The notes beneath the pieces are model-generated. The model was not told where the DNA came from, did no database searches, and saw nothing but the letters and a program-made list of their open reading frames with translations. Source: Salipiger thiooxidans (GTDB taxonomy: Bacteria; Pseudomonadota; Alphaproteobacteria; Rhodobacterales; Rhodobacteraceae). From it: a stretch of 64,000 nt of DNA. Position numbers and translations under genes: made by a program. Numbering within the stretch: position 1 is the stretch's first letter; the number at the start of each line of letters is the position of its first letter. This document shows positions 1-7,783 of the stretch, one piece after another. The DNA is taken from positions 372,001-436,000 of the forward strand of contig NZ_FNAV01000001.1 of NCBI RefSeq assembly GCF_900102075.1, in the 5' to 3' direction.

Positions 1-1357
1 CGGTCGCGCCGCCGATGTGCCGGCCGCCCACGAAGACCTGCGGGATGGTCACCGCGCCGGTGGTCTCGGCCAGTGCCTTGCGCAGCGCGCCGCCGCGGTC
101 GCCGATGCGGAAGGCGGCGCTGTCGAGATCGACCGAGCGATACGCGATCCCCGCCGCCGCGAAGAGCTTGCGCACCGACCAGCAGAACTCGCACCACTCG
201 AGCGCGAAGAGTACCACCGGCTGCGACGGATCCGAGATCAGCGCTTGCAGGTCGGCCAGTGCCTCGTCGCTGGCCGCAGCCGGGGCGGCCTGCGCCGCGG
301 GGGCGGAGGGCGCATCGAAGCGGAAGCGCGGGGTCGAGGCGGCGATGGCCAGCTCCTCGGCGTTCATCACCTCCTCGATGCCGCCGAAGAGCGGGGTCGA
401 AAGGTAGCGCTCGCCGGTGTCGGGCAGCATGGCGAGAATGCGCGAGCCCTTGGGCGCATTGCGCGCCACCTCGAGCGCAGCGGCAAAGGTCGCCCCGGCG
501 GAGGTGCCGCAGAGGATGCCCTCGTGCCGCGCCAGATCCTGCGCGCAGTCCATGGCGTCGGCCCCGGCCACGGCGCGGATCTCGTCGATCCAGCCCTCCT
601 GCAGCACGTCATGCGCCAGCTTCGGGATGAAGTCCGGCGTCCAGCCCTGCATCAGGTGCGGGCGGAAGGCCGGGTGGCTGGCGGCGGGGGAGCCGTCGGG
701 GTTGAACGGCTGCACCACGCCCGAGGCCAGAAGCGCCGAGTTGTCGGGCTCGCTGGCGACGATGCGGGTGCCCGGGCTGCGCTGCTTCAGCGTGCGCGCG
801 ACGCCCTTCATGGTGCCGCCGGTGCCGAAGCCCGACACCCAGTAGTCCAGCGGCGCGTCCGCGAAGGTCTCGAGGATCTCGGCCGCGGTGGTGCGCGAGT
901 GCATGTCGGGGCCGGCCTCGTTCTCGAACTGGCGGGCGAGGAACCAGCCGTGGGTCTCGGCCAGCTCGCGGGCCTTGGCGATCATGCCCGAGCCCTTTTC
1001 GGCAGCCGGGGTCAGCACCACCCGCGCGCCCAGGAAGCGCATCAGCTTGCGGCGCTCGATCGAGAAGCTCTCGGCCATGGTCACCACCAGCGGGTAGCCC
1101 TTGGCGGCACAGACCATGGCAAGGCCGATGCCGGTGTTGCCGCTGGTGGCCTCGATCACCGTCTGTCCGGGCCTGAGCGAGCCGTCGCGCTCGGCGGCCT
1201 CGATGATGCCGAGGGCCAGCCGGTCCTTGATCGAGCCCATGGGATTGAAGGCTTCGAGCTTGACGTAGAGCTCGACGCCCTCGGGCGCGAGCTTGTTGAT
1301 GCGGACGATCGGCGTGTTGCCGACGGTGTCGAGGATGCTGTTGAAAGCCTTGGTCAT
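1..1357 (-). CDS. cysK: Cysteine synthase fused to a C-terminal glutaredoxin domain (3' end outside window)
   Basis: O-acetylserine sulfhydrylase-type PLP enzyme that makes cysteine from O-acetylserine and sulfide. The N-terminus reads MTKAFNSILDTVGNTPIV; the PLP lysine lies in NPMGSIKDRLAL and the substrate loop in EATSGNTG, both typical of CysK. After about 330 residues a linker rich in Ala leads to a glutaredoxin/thioredoxin-fold segment with a CxxC site (EWCEFCWS) and the cis-Pro/GG elements TIPQVFVGG. The start at 1357 gives the full CysK N-terminus. The gene runs off the window, so the stop is not seen. It lies 44 bp downstream of a small membrane ORF and a globin gene on the same strand, so it may belong to the same redox-linked transcript. 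Inference: the glutaredoxin domain could couple sulfide or thiol redox state to cysteine synthesis. Confidence 0.93.
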   Translation of the reverse strand, partial: MTKAFNSILDTVGNTPIVRINKLAPEGVELYVKLEAFNPMGSIKDRLALGIIEAAERDGSLRPGQTVIEATSGNTGIGLAMVCAAKGYPLVVTMAESFSIERRKLMRFLGARVVLTPAAEKGSGMIAKARELAETHGWFLARQFENEAGPDMHSRTTAAEILETFADAPLDYWVSGFGTGGTMKGVARTLKQRSPGTRIVASEPDNSALLASGVVQPFNPDGSPAASHPAFRPHLMQGWTPDFIPKLAHDVLQEGWIDEIRAVAGADAMDCAQDLARHEGILCGTSAGATFAAALEVARNAPKGSRILAMLPDTGERYLSTPLFGGIEEVMNAEELAIAASTPRFRFDAPSAPAAQAAPAAASDEALADLQALISDPSQPVVLFALEWCEFCWSVRKLFAAAGIAYRSVDLDSAAFRIGDRGGALRKALAETTGAVTIPQVFVGGRHIGGAT

Positions 1358-1401
1358 TGGAAGGGTCCTTGTCCGGAAAGGGAGGGGTTGGGAGGGAGGG
1401 G

Positions 1402-1524
1402 TCAGAGGATGGGCAGGATGCAATGGGCGAAGACCCCGGCAGCACCTGCCAGGATCGCCGCGACGATCACCCTGCGCGGGTGACGCGGCAGAAGCGCCGC
1501 GGGAGGGATGGACGGGGACGGCAT
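1402..1524 (-). CDS. Small single-span membrane protein, 40 aa
   Basis: A 40-residue ORF begins MPSPSIPPAALLPRHPRR and continues into one hydrophobic stretch (about residues 19-40, VIVAAILAGAAGVFAHCILP) ending at the stop. Its ATG is preceded at suitable spacing by GAGGGGACC, a fair Shine-Dalgarno match. It starts 13 bp after the globin stop and ends 44 bp before the cysteine synthase start, so it fits between two co-oriented genes. I do not recognise a family. Too short for homology to be judged by eye; it could be a chance ORF in GC-rich DNA. Confidence 0.45.
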   Translation of the reverse strand: MPSPSIPPAALLPRHPRRVIVAAILAGAAGVFAHCILPIL

Positions 1525-1537
1525 CGCAGCGGTCCCC

Positions 1538-1972
1538 TCAGGCGCTCTTGCGCCGGGCCGCGGCTGCGCCGGCCAGCATGGTCCCGGCCACCGCGCCGTA
1601 GGCGGCAAGCCAGGCGTCACGGATCGCGGGCGTGAAGTGCGCCCCCAGCCGGCGGGACATGGTCTCGATCAGCGCGGCGCCCACGGTGTCGTAATCGCCG
1701 TCCTGCACGCCGTAGACGACGTGACGGGCGCCCAGAGCCTCGAGCGGTGCCAGCACCGGGGCGAGGTCGTCGGCGCTCTTGACCACCAGCGCGATGGCGG
1801 CGGCGAGCTTGCGGCCCTGCCCGGCCATGTCGGTCGCGCCAAAGAGCGGGCGCAGCGCCGGGTCGTGGCGGAACAGGGTCTCGTAGAAGTCAGCGGTGAG
1901 GGCCTCTGGCTCGGCGGCAAGCGCCTGCCAGCTGTCGCGGATGTCGGAGATGTTCTGCGGTGTCAGGCTCAT
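1538..1972 (-). CDS. Single-domain globin (flavohaemoglobin-type haem domain)
   Basis: Bacterial single-domain haemoglobin of 144 aa, resembling the haem domain of Hmp/Vitreoscilla globins; such proteins bind O2 and often detoxify NO. Visible globin features are a B10 tyrosine (DFYETLF, Y30), the CD1 phenylalanine in PLFGATD (F44), and the proximal histidine in LGARHVVYGV (H84) followed by Tyr87. No reductase domain follows. The start at 1972 is chosen because AAAGGAG lies just upstream; longer readings run into the regulator gene. The gene follows the response regulator gene by 91 bp. That gap carries a copy of the TGAAACANNNGAAAC promoter motif, so the globin probably has its own promoter and may drive the small ORF and cysK too. 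Confidence 0.9.
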   Translation of the reverse strand: MSLTPQNISDIRDSWQALAAEPEALTADFYETLFRHDPALRPLFGATDMAGQGRKLAAAIALVVKSADDLAPVLAPLEALGARHVVYGVQDGDYDTVGAALIETMSRRLGAHFTPAIRDAWLAAYGAVAGTMLAGAAAARRKSA

Positions 1973-2018
1973 GGCTTGCTCCTTTGATCGGAAGGTGCAG
2001 CCAGGATGTACGTCACGG

Positions 2019-2066
2019 GTTTCGCGCCTGTGTCCGGAAGGCGGCGCGCGTGTTTCGAGTGTTTCA
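2019..2066 (-). promoter_or_regulatory. Direct-repeat regulatory motif upstream of the globin gene
   Basis: On the minus strand positions 2066 to 2052 read TGAAACACTCGAAAC, a direct repeat of GAAAC with 9-bp period. A third GAAAC (2023-2019) begins 42 bp downstream of the first. The same arrangement precedes three other minus-strand transcription units in this window. The first half-site overlaps the stop codon of the response regulator gene. The bound factor is not shown by the sequence. Confidence 0.6.
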
Positions 2067-2762
2067 GCCCGGGTCGTAGATGTAGCCAACCCCGCGCACG
2101 GTGCGGATGACCTCAGGCTTGGCGGGGTTCACCTCGATCTTCTTGCGGATGCGCGAGATGCGGATGTCGATGGAGCGGTCGAACGGATCCCACGAGCGGT
2201 CATGCGCGCCCTCGAGGATCTGGTCCCGGTTAAGCACCCTGCCCCGGTTGCGGGCGAAGAGCTTCAGCAGGTTGAACTCCATCGCGGTGAGCGGCAGCTC
2301 CTCGCCGCCCTCGTCGAAGAGCTTCGCCGCGTCGAGGTCGAGCCAGGTCTTGCCGAAGCGGAAGCGGGCCCGCTCGCGCGGGGCCTCGGTGGCGACACTG
2401 GTCTGGCGGCGCAACACCGCCTTGATGCGCGACACCAGCTCGCGCAGGTCCACGGGCTTGGCGAGGTAGTCGTCGGCGCCCATCTCGAGCCCCACCACCC
2501 GGTCGATCACGTCGCCGGCGGCGGTCAGCATGATGACCATGGGCGCCTCGGGCCCCTGCAGGCTGCGCAGGACCGACAGCCCGTCCTCGCCCGGCATGTT
2601 GATGTCGAGCAGGATGAGATCCGGCCGCGCCTCGGCGAGATGCGCGCGCAGCTCCTCGGCCCCGGACGCGAGCGTGGTGCGGTAGCCGCGCTTGCCCAGG
2701 TATTCCGCCAGCATCTCGCGCAGGTCGGGCTCGTCGTCGCAGATCAGGATGTGATCGCTCAT
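2064..2762 (-). CDS. OmpR-family response regulator
   Basis: Two-domain transcription factor of 232 aa. The receiver domain (about 1-115) has the acidic pair D9/D10, phosphoacceptor D53 (LILLDINMPG) and the conserved lysine K102 (DDYLAKP). The winged-helix DNA-binding domain (about 135-230) has the signature LTAMEFNLLKLFARNRGRVL and RTVRGVGYIY. Its ATG overlaps the stop of the histidine kinase gene by 4 bp (ATGA), so the two are translationally coupled and almost surely partners. OmpR-type regulators bind short direct repeats spaced about one helical turn. It is therefore a candidate for binding the GAAAC repeats in this region, one of which overlaps its own stop codon (inference). Confidence 0.95.
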   Translation of the reverse strand: MSDHILICDDEPDLREMLAEYLGKRGYRTTLASGAEELRAHLAEARPDLILLDINMPGEDGLSVLRSLQGPEAPMVIMLTAAGDVIDRVVGLEMGADDYLAKPVDLRELVSRIKAVLRRQTSVATEAPRERARFRFGKTWLDLDAAKLFDEGGEELPLTAMEFNLLKLFARNRGRVLNRDQILEGAHDRSWDPFDRSIDIRISRIRKKIEVNPAKPEVIRTVRGVGYIYDPG

Positions 2763-4672
2763 GCCGCGCCTCCCTTGAGCATCGCCCGTGCCAGCCGCCG
2801 CAGTTCCTCGGGCGCGATGGGTTTCTCGAGGAACGGCCGCCCGGCTCTGTCGAGGAAGCCGCGCGCCTGCGGGCTCATGGTATCGCCTGTGACGAAGCCC
2901 ATGCGCCGCGCCAGCGCCGGCCGATCGCGCAGCAGCCGCTTGTAGAAACCCCGGCCGCCGAGCCCCGGCATGTTCAGGTCCGACAGGATCAGGGCAAAGT
3001 CGCCACTTGCGACCCGCTCGAGCGCGGTCTCGGCGGAATTGGCCACGGTGACCTCGAAGCCCTCGCGCTGGAGGATCTCGCGGATCAGGTCCGAGACGTC
3101 CTCCTCGTCGTCGACCACCAGCACCGCCCCGCGCGAGACCGCCGCCTCAGGCGGACGGGTGGTGGCCGCGGCGTCGCTCTCGACCTCGGTGGTGGGCAGG
3201 CGCACGACCAGCGTGGTGCCGGGACCGGAGGTCTCGGCCAGCGCGATCCGGCCGGCATGGGCGGTGGCGATGCGGTGGCAGAGCGCCAGCCCGATGCCGG
3301 TGCCCGAACCCACGGGCTTGGTGGTGAAGAGCGGGTCGAAGATGCGGCTGCGGATCTCCTGCGGGATGCCGGGCCCGTTGTCCGTCACCCGCAGCTCGAC
3401 CATCTGGGCACCGGCATCGTGGCTCAGCGCGATGCCGATGGTGTCGCCGGTGCCGCTGTCGCGGATCGCCTGATCGGCATTGGTCACGAGGTTGATGACC
3501 AGCTGCGAGAGCTGATGCGCATCGCCGCGCACGTTCGGCAGGTCGGGCGCGATCTGCAAGTCGACCTCGGCGCCCAGCCCGTCGGCACCGTTGCGCAGCG
3601 CATCCACCGCCATCAGCACGGTCTCGGCGATGTCGGTCGGCACCAGCCGCGTCGGCTGCTGGCGCGCCATGGCAAGAAAGGACTTCACGATCCGGGCACA
3701 GCGCTCTGCCGCATCCGAGATTTTCTCCACCCGGCGGCGCACATCGTCCGAGATCTCTTCATCGCGCAGCATCAGCGCGTGGCCCACCACCACCGAGAGC
3801 GGGTTGTTCAGCTCATGCGCCACGCCCGCCAGAAGCTCGCCCAGCGCCGACATCTTCTCGGCCTGGAAGATCTGCTCGCGCTGCGCCGCGAGGCGGCGGC
3901 GCAGGTCGACCTCCTTCGAGACGTCCACGGTGGACGACACCAGCACGTCCTCGCCCCGGTACTGGATCAGCCGGGCGGAGACGAGGCTCGGGAAGCGCGT
4001 GCCATCGGCGCGGACGCCGGTCACCGGCATGTCGTCGACCCGGCCGTCGGGCAGCACGGCGGTGATGAAATCCGCCCGCTCGGCGCGCGAGGCGAAATGC
4101 GCGTGGGTTCGCTCGGCGTTGCCCAGCAGCTCGGTCGCGGCAGGCGAGCGGTAGATCACCTCGCCGTCGCCGACGCGAGACATGATGATGTTGGCCGGGC
4201 AGTTCTCGAGCACCTTGCGCACCAGCTGGTCGGCGGCGCGCTCGGCCTCCTCGAAGCCGTGCCGCTCGGTAACGTCGGTCTGCACCAGCACGAAGCCCCC
4301 AGCCGCGGTGCTGCGCATCACGAACTCGTAGACCCGGTCGCCGCATTCCGCCTCAAGCGGGGTGACCATCCAGTCGCCGCCCGCAAGCCGCGCCTCCATG
4401 AAGCTGAGCCGCTCGCCGTCCTGTACCGAGACAGCGCCCCTCGCGGTCCACTCGCGCAGCAGCAGCGACCAGTCGAGCCCCGGCTCGAGCAGGTCGCCCA
4501 CGGTGGTGTTCATCCGCTCGAAGCCGGAGTTGCAACGCAGCAGTACCGCGTTCTCGTCGAAGATCGCCAGACCCTCGGACAGGGCGTCGATCACCTCTTC
4601 CAGCATGTCGGACGGTCGCCGCCCCGGTCCGTCGGGCGCTTCCGGCACCGAGGGATCGAAGCGCACCGCCAT
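2759..4672 (-). CDS. Hybrid sensor histidine kinase (PAS-PAS-HisKA-HATPase-REC)
   Basis: A 637-aa cytosolic kinase with no membrane segment visible. In order: a PAS-like region (about 23-140), a second PAS region (about 145-255), a HisKA dimerisation domain with H-box SALGELLAGVAHELNNP (phospho-acceptor H286), an ATPase domain with N-box VINLVTNAD (N398), G1 box DNGPGIP and G2 box GSGTGIGLAL, and a C-terminal receiver with D565 (LILSDLNMPG). The start at 4672 lies 2 bp after the stop of the cyclase gene; an in-frame extension further upstream would overlap that gene and is unlikely. Lack of transmembrane segments and the genes before it (haemoglobin, PAS/cyclase) suggest an internal signal such as O2, NO or redox state. 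The attached receiver suggests an extra phosphorelay or feedback step besides the partner regulator. Confidence 0.94.
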   Translation of the reverse strand: MAVRFDPSVPEAPDGPGRRPSDMLEEVIDALSEGLAIFDENAVLLRCNSGFERMNTTVGDLLEPGLDWSLLLREWTARGAVSVQDGERLSFMEARLAGGDWMVTPLEAECGDRVYEFVMRSTAAGGFVLVQTDVTERHGFEEAERAADQLVRKVLENCPANIIMSRVGDGEVIYRSPAATELLGNAERTHAHFASRAERADFITAVLPDGRVDDMPVTGVRADGTRFPSLVSARLIQYRGEDVLVSSTVDVSKEVDLRRRLAAQREQIFQAEKMSALGELLAGVAHELNNPLSVVVGHALMLRDEEISDDVRRRVEKISDAAERCARIVKSFLAMARQQPTRLVPTDIAETVLMAVDALRNGADGLGAEVDLQIAPDLPNVRGDAHQLSQLVINLVTNADQAIRDSGTGDTIGIALSHDAGAQMVELRVTDNGPGIPQEIRSRIFDPLFTTKPVGSGTGIGLALCHRIATAHAGRIALAETSGPGTTLVVRLPTTEVESDAAATTRPPEAAVSRGAVLVVDDEEDVSDLIREILQREGFEVTVANSAETALERVASGDFALILSDLNMPGLGGRGFYKRLLRDRPALARRMGFVTGDTMSPQARGFLDRAGRPFLEKPIAPEELRRLARAMLKGGAA

Positions 4673-4674
4673 GG

Positions 4675-5727
4675 TCAGAGTTCCTGCCCGGCGCGCATCT
4701 GTTCGGCGGAGATGCGGAACACCGGCTCTTCGCTTTCGCCCGAAAGCGCCAGAGTGCCCGCCTCGGTCGCCGAGAACTGGTTGTCGAGCGCCGCGACCAC
4801 GGCGCCGTTGCCAGTGATGGTCATCGGCTCGGCCATGTAGCGCAGCCGGCTGGCATAGATCACCGCCGGGCCGAAGACGTCGTAGATGTATTTCTGCACC
4901 CCCACGACCGAGCCCACCACCGGCCCCGAGGCGATGCCCACCCGGCAGCTCCACTGGATCGGGTGGCTGGCGTTGCGCTGGTGCAGGTAACGCATGAAGC
5001 GGATGGCGGCGTTGGCCGCCGCCTGCGCGTGATCCTCGGTCGGGTCGGGCAGCCCGGCGACGCCGATATAGAGATCGCCCACCGCCCGGATCCGGGCACA
5101 GCCGAACTGTTCGCCGATGCGGTCGAAGGCGGTGTAGATGTCGTTGAGCTCGGAGACGATGACGGCGGGCTCATGTTCGGTGACCATCTCGGCGAAACCG
5201 ATGAAGTCGATGCAGACCACCGACACCGGATCGTAGAGCCGCGGCGTGACAATGCCGAAGGTCTTGTATTCCTCGTAGACCGAGCGCGGCATCATGTTGA
5301 GCAGCAGCTTCTCGACCTGCTCCTTCTCGCGCTTGATCTCGCGGGTGTTGCGCTCGACCATGGCGGAGTAGCTGTCGATCATCGACTCGAGCTCCTTGAT
5401 CCGCGAGATGTTCTGGCAGACCAGCACCGCGATCGGCTCGTCCTCGTCGAGCGCGCGGTTGAAATCCATCGCCACGGTCATGGTGCGGCGGCGCAGGCGG
5501 AAGGTGCTCTCGGTCGCGTAGCGCCCCTCGGAGGTCAGCGCCGCCCTCAGCGCCTCGACGTCGAGATCGCCGAACTGCTCCAGCAGGTTTGAGCCCACCT
5601 CCATCTCGCCGAACCAGCCGCGGAACGTGTCGTTGCAGAAGCGCAGCCGCAGGGTCTCGAGATCGAGCAGCGCGACCCCGACGCCGATCGCCCTCAGAAG
5701 CTGTTCGTTGATCGCCGCGATGGTCAT
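4675..5727 (-). CDS. PAS-coiled-coil class III nucleotidyl cyclase (divergent active site)
   Basis: A 350-aa soluble protein. An N-terminal PAS-like domain (about 5-110) is followed by a helical linker (about 110-150, ending LLLNMMPRSVYEEY) as in soluble guanylate cyclases, then a class III cyclase domain (about 163-345). Both metal-binding aspartates are present: D174 in VCIDFIGF and D218 in AVGDLY. The base-selecting position D283 (YDVFG) is adenylate-type. Two usual catalytic residues differ: the adenine-contacting Lys is R214, and the transition-state Asn expected four residues before R294 is Ile290. It may make cAMP weakly, use another substrate, or act as a sensor. The start at 5727 is 4 bp after the haemoglobin stop, so the genes form one transcript. 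Confidence 0.88.
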   Translation of the reverse strand: MTIAAINEQLLRAIGVGVALLDLETLRLRFCNDTFRGWFGEMEVGSNLLEQFGDLDVEALRAALTSEGRYATESTFRLRRRTMTVAMDFNRALDEDEPIAVLVCQNISRIKELESMIDSYSAMVERNTREIKREKEQVEKLLLNMMPRSVYEEYKTFGIVTPRLYDPVSVVCIDFIGFAEMVTEHEPAVIVSELNDIYTAFDRIGEQFGCARIRAVGDLYIGVAGLPDPTEDHAQAAANAAIRFMRYLHQRNASHPIQWSCRVGIASGPVVGSVVGVQKYIYDVFGPAVIYASRLRYMAEPMTITGNGAVVAALDNQFSATEAGTLALSGESEEPVFRISAEQMRAGQEL

Positions 5728-5731
5728 GCGC

Positions 5732-6088
5732 TCACCCCGTCACCAAGGCGCGCCGGGCCTCGAAGGCCGCGAGGATGGCCTCCTGGTCCCCGGGCGCCAC
5801 CCCATGATCGGCCAGCGTCGCCCGCAGCAGCGACTGGAGCTTGTCGAAATGCAGCTGGTGGATCTCGAGATGGGCGTGCATCCGGCGGATCTGCTCGTCG
5901 CTGTAGGAGGCGGGACCACCCATCAGCGACGAGACGAACTTGGTCTGGTGATCGACGATGCGCGCCATGTCGATCTCGTCAAAGAACGGCCCGACGTCAT
6001 CGTCGTCGAGCAGCCGGTCGTAGAGGTCGAGGACGATCTTGCTGACGACGGAGAACCCGCCGTACTTTTCGAACAGGGACTTCTGCAT
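5732..6088 (-). CDS. Group 1-like truncated haemoglobin
   Basis: A 118-aa 2-on-2 globin and the first gene of the signalling operon. It begins MQKSLFEKYGGFSVV, typical of trHbN proteins, with a B10 tyrosine (VLDLYDRLL, Y23), FFDEID after helix B/C, the GGP turn in SLMGGPASY, and a proximal-histidine region RRMHAHLEIHQLHFDKL (most likely H71). ATG 6088 is preceded by GGGGGAGGAG. Truncated haemoglobins bind O2, NO or CO. Placement immediately before a PAS-cyclase, a hybrid kinase and an OmpR regulator with 2-4 bp gaps suggests it feeds the signal or scavenges it for this pathway (inference). A GAAAC repeat motif lies 171 bp upstream. Confidence 0.92.
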   Translation of the reverse strand: MQKSLFEKYGGFSVVSKIVLDLYDRLLDDDDVGPFFDEIDMARIVDHQTKFVSSLMGGPASYSDEQIRRMHAHLEIHQLHFDKLQSLLRATLADHGVAPGDQEAILAAFEARRALVTG

Positions 6089-6394
6089 GCGCTCCTCCCC
6101 CGGGCCGCGGGGCCCCTCGTCGCCAAAATCCGTTGTCTGGTAATCTTCTGCAAACATGCGGGATCTTGCACCTCTGTGGCAAGAAGTTCGTCGACGGGGC
6201 GGAGACCCCATCCTTTCCGGCGCATGTATGGATCGTGTTTCAGCGCGGGCCCCGCTTCGTTTCAATTGTTTCAGGGCGGGCCGGGGGGACGCTACAGTCC
6301 AAACATTTCCGCCCCCGCCGCGACATCGGTCCGAAACCGCGCCGGGCGAAGGTTGTGCATCACCGACGTGACCAACCTGACAAAGGACCAAACC
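6089..6394. other. Divergent intergenic region between truncated haemoglobin and a small ORF
   Basis: This 306-bp gap separates the minus-strand haemoglobin operon from a plus-strand small ORF. It contains the GAAAC repeat motif (6259-6273, read on minus) plus a third half-site at 6237-6242, and is locally less GC-rich around 6130-6185. No other gene is convincing here. Confidence 0.6.
6237..6273 (-). promoter_or_regulatory. Direct-repeat regulatory motif upstream of the truncated haemoglobin operon
   Basis: On the minus strand 6273 to 6259 read TGAAACAATTGAAAC, the most symmetric of the four copies. A third TGAAAC starts at 6242, 31 bp downstream of the first. The inner part CAATTGAAAC resembles the vir-box recognised by the OmpR-family regulator VirG. 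That is a sequence resemblance only. Confidence 0.6.
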
Positions 6395-6544
6395 ATGAAA
6401 GCCCTGAACGACCTGCACCAAGCCCTTGAAGAACGCCGCGCCGAGCGTCGCTACCGCCGCGCCCTGCGCAACCTGCCGGGAGGCGTCGATGCCGCAACCG
6501 ACGCCGAGCGCCGGCGCCTCTTCGCGAGCTTCCACAACTGCTGA
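6395..6544 (+). CDS. Small basic protein, 49 aa
   Basis: A 49-residue ORF, MKALNDLHQALEERRAERR at its N-terminus, rich in Arg, Glu and Ala and probably helical, ending FASFHNC. It has a good ribosome-binding site (AAAGGA, 8 bp before ATG) and is followed 24 bp later by a strong terminator, which supports expression. No known family is recognised; size and arginine richness recall DUF1127-type proteins but the core motif of that family is not clear. It is transcribed away from the truncated haemoglobin operon. Confidence 0.6.
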   Translation: MKALNDLHQALEERRAERRYRRALRNLPGGVDAATDAERRRLFASFHNC

Positions 6545-6567
6545 ACGCGCTTGCGCCGAAGCGAAGA

Positions 6568-6594
6568 GACCCGCCGATCCGGCGGGTCTTTTTT
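6568..6594 (+). terminator. Rho-independent terminator after the small basic ORF
   Basis: Perfect 8-bp stem GACCCGCC / GGCGGGTC with a 5-base loop, followed by six T. It probably ends the plus-strand small ORF and may also receive transcripts from the flavoprotein genes on the other strand. Confidence 0.85.
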
Positions 6595-6622
6595 GTGTTC
6601 CCAGCGGGCGGCGGAGGCCGCG

Positions 6623-7759
6623 TCAGGCGACGCGGCGCTCCTCGGTCGGGCGGCCAGCGATCCAGGCCTGGTTGGCCTTCATCGCGCGGTTCAGCGCCTT
6701 GTGCAGGCCGGCGAGCTCGCCCAGCGACCAGTCGAAGCTCGCGATCCGGTCCGAGACCTCGAAGATCGGACCCGAGAGCCGGTCGCGCAGCGCCTCGTAG
6801 TCCGAGAGCGTGCCCGTCGTCACGGCCTCGGCCAGCAGGGCGGCATCGCGGAAGGCGTCGGTGATGCCATGCGCCGTCATCGGGTCGCGGAACCAGCTCG
6901 CATCGCCCACCAGCGCCCAGCCGGGACCCGCGCAGCGGCGGAAATAGCCGCGCATGCCGGCGAAGATCACCGGCGCCGCCTCGGGCACCGCGCCCTCCAT
7001 GTCCGCGGCCATGCACGGCAGGCGGCGGTGCGCGAGCTCGGGCAGCGGGGCGCCGCGCAGGTCCTTCGCACGCGCCTCGGGCACCGCCACGAAGGCGCAG
7101 GTCCGGCCGTCGTTGGTCGGGATCAGCCCGCCCGCGGCGCCAAGGTCGAAGTGCCAGCGATAGCCGCGGTCGGGCAACTCGGTGACGTACTGGTAGGCGC
7201 AAGCGACCGAGTGCCCCGCCTGCCGCGTCAGCGGCGCCCCGACCAGACGCGCAACCCGCGAGCGCTTGCCATCGGCGCCGATCACCAGCGTGGCGCGGAC
7301 CTCTTCGGTGCGGCCGTCACTGGACGCAAGCCTTGCGCCACGGACCCGGCCGGCATCGTCCCGCAGCAGGCCGACGCAGGCGGTCTCGTAACGCAGCCCG
7401 GCGCCGGCCTCGGCGGCCGCGCGGGCGAGCATCGCGTCAAGAAGGTAGCGGCGCGGCGCCATCAGGGTCTCGACCCCCTCCTCGGGCCGGATGTCGAGAT
7501 CGAGCGCGGCGGCACCGTAGATGAAGCTGGTGCGGCTGACCTGCGGCGTGCCGGCGGCGCGAAGCGGTTCGGCAAGGCCCCAGCGCTCGAGCAGCATCAC
7601 CGCGCCGCGCATCAGCGCGTGGGTGGACATCGTGTCCGTGCCCGGCGGGGCGCTGTCGACAAGCAACACGCGCGCGCCCTGCCGGGCAAGCAGCATGGCG
7701 GTGGCGGCCCCGGCGCAGCGGGCGCCGACGACGATGGCATCATAGTGGGTCGTGGTCAT
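6623..7759 (-). CDS. FAD-dependent oxidoreductase of the geranylgeranyl reductase/FixC type
   Basis: A 378-aa flavoprotein. It has an N-terminal Rossmann FAD-binding motif (VVGARCAGAATAMLLARQG, about residues 11-29), the mid-protein motif LVIGADGKRSRVARL, and the second FAD motif LVGDASWFRDPMTAHGITDA. These are the three standard signatures of the PHBH-like superfamily that includes geranylgeranyl reductases, FixC and aromatic hydroxylases. The substrate cannot be read from the sequence. It starts 24 bp after the stop of a second flavoprotein gene on the same strand, so the two probably act on the same or consecutive substrates. Confidence 0.88.
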   Translation of the reverse strand: MTTTHYDAIVVGARCAGAATAMLLARQGARVLLVDSAPPGTDTMSTHALMRGAVMLLERWGLAEPLRAAGTPQVSRTSFIYGAAALDLDIRPEEGVETLMAPRRYLLDAMLARAAAEAGAGLRYETACVGLLRDDAGRVRGARLASSDGRTEEVRATLVIGADGKRSRVARLVGAPLTRQAGHSVACAYQYVTELPDRGYRWHFDLGAAGGLIPTNDGRTCAFVAVPEARAKDLRGAPLPELAHRRLPCMAADMEGAVPEAAPVIFAGMRGYFRRCAGPGWALVGDASWFRDPMTAHGITDAFRDAALLAEAVTTGTLSDYEALRDRLSGPIFEVSDRIASFDWSLGELAGLHKALNRAMKANQAWIAGRPTEERRVA

Positions 7760-7783
7760 TTTCCTGGTCCTTTCGAAGGGGGT

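Noticed and set aside
17-1483. 488-aa plus-strand ORF across the cysteine synthase gene
   Set aside because: It is antisense to a clear CysK-glutaredoxin reading, has low-complexity Arg/Gly/Ala/His composition and no domain signature. Such long antisense frames are expected at this G+C content.
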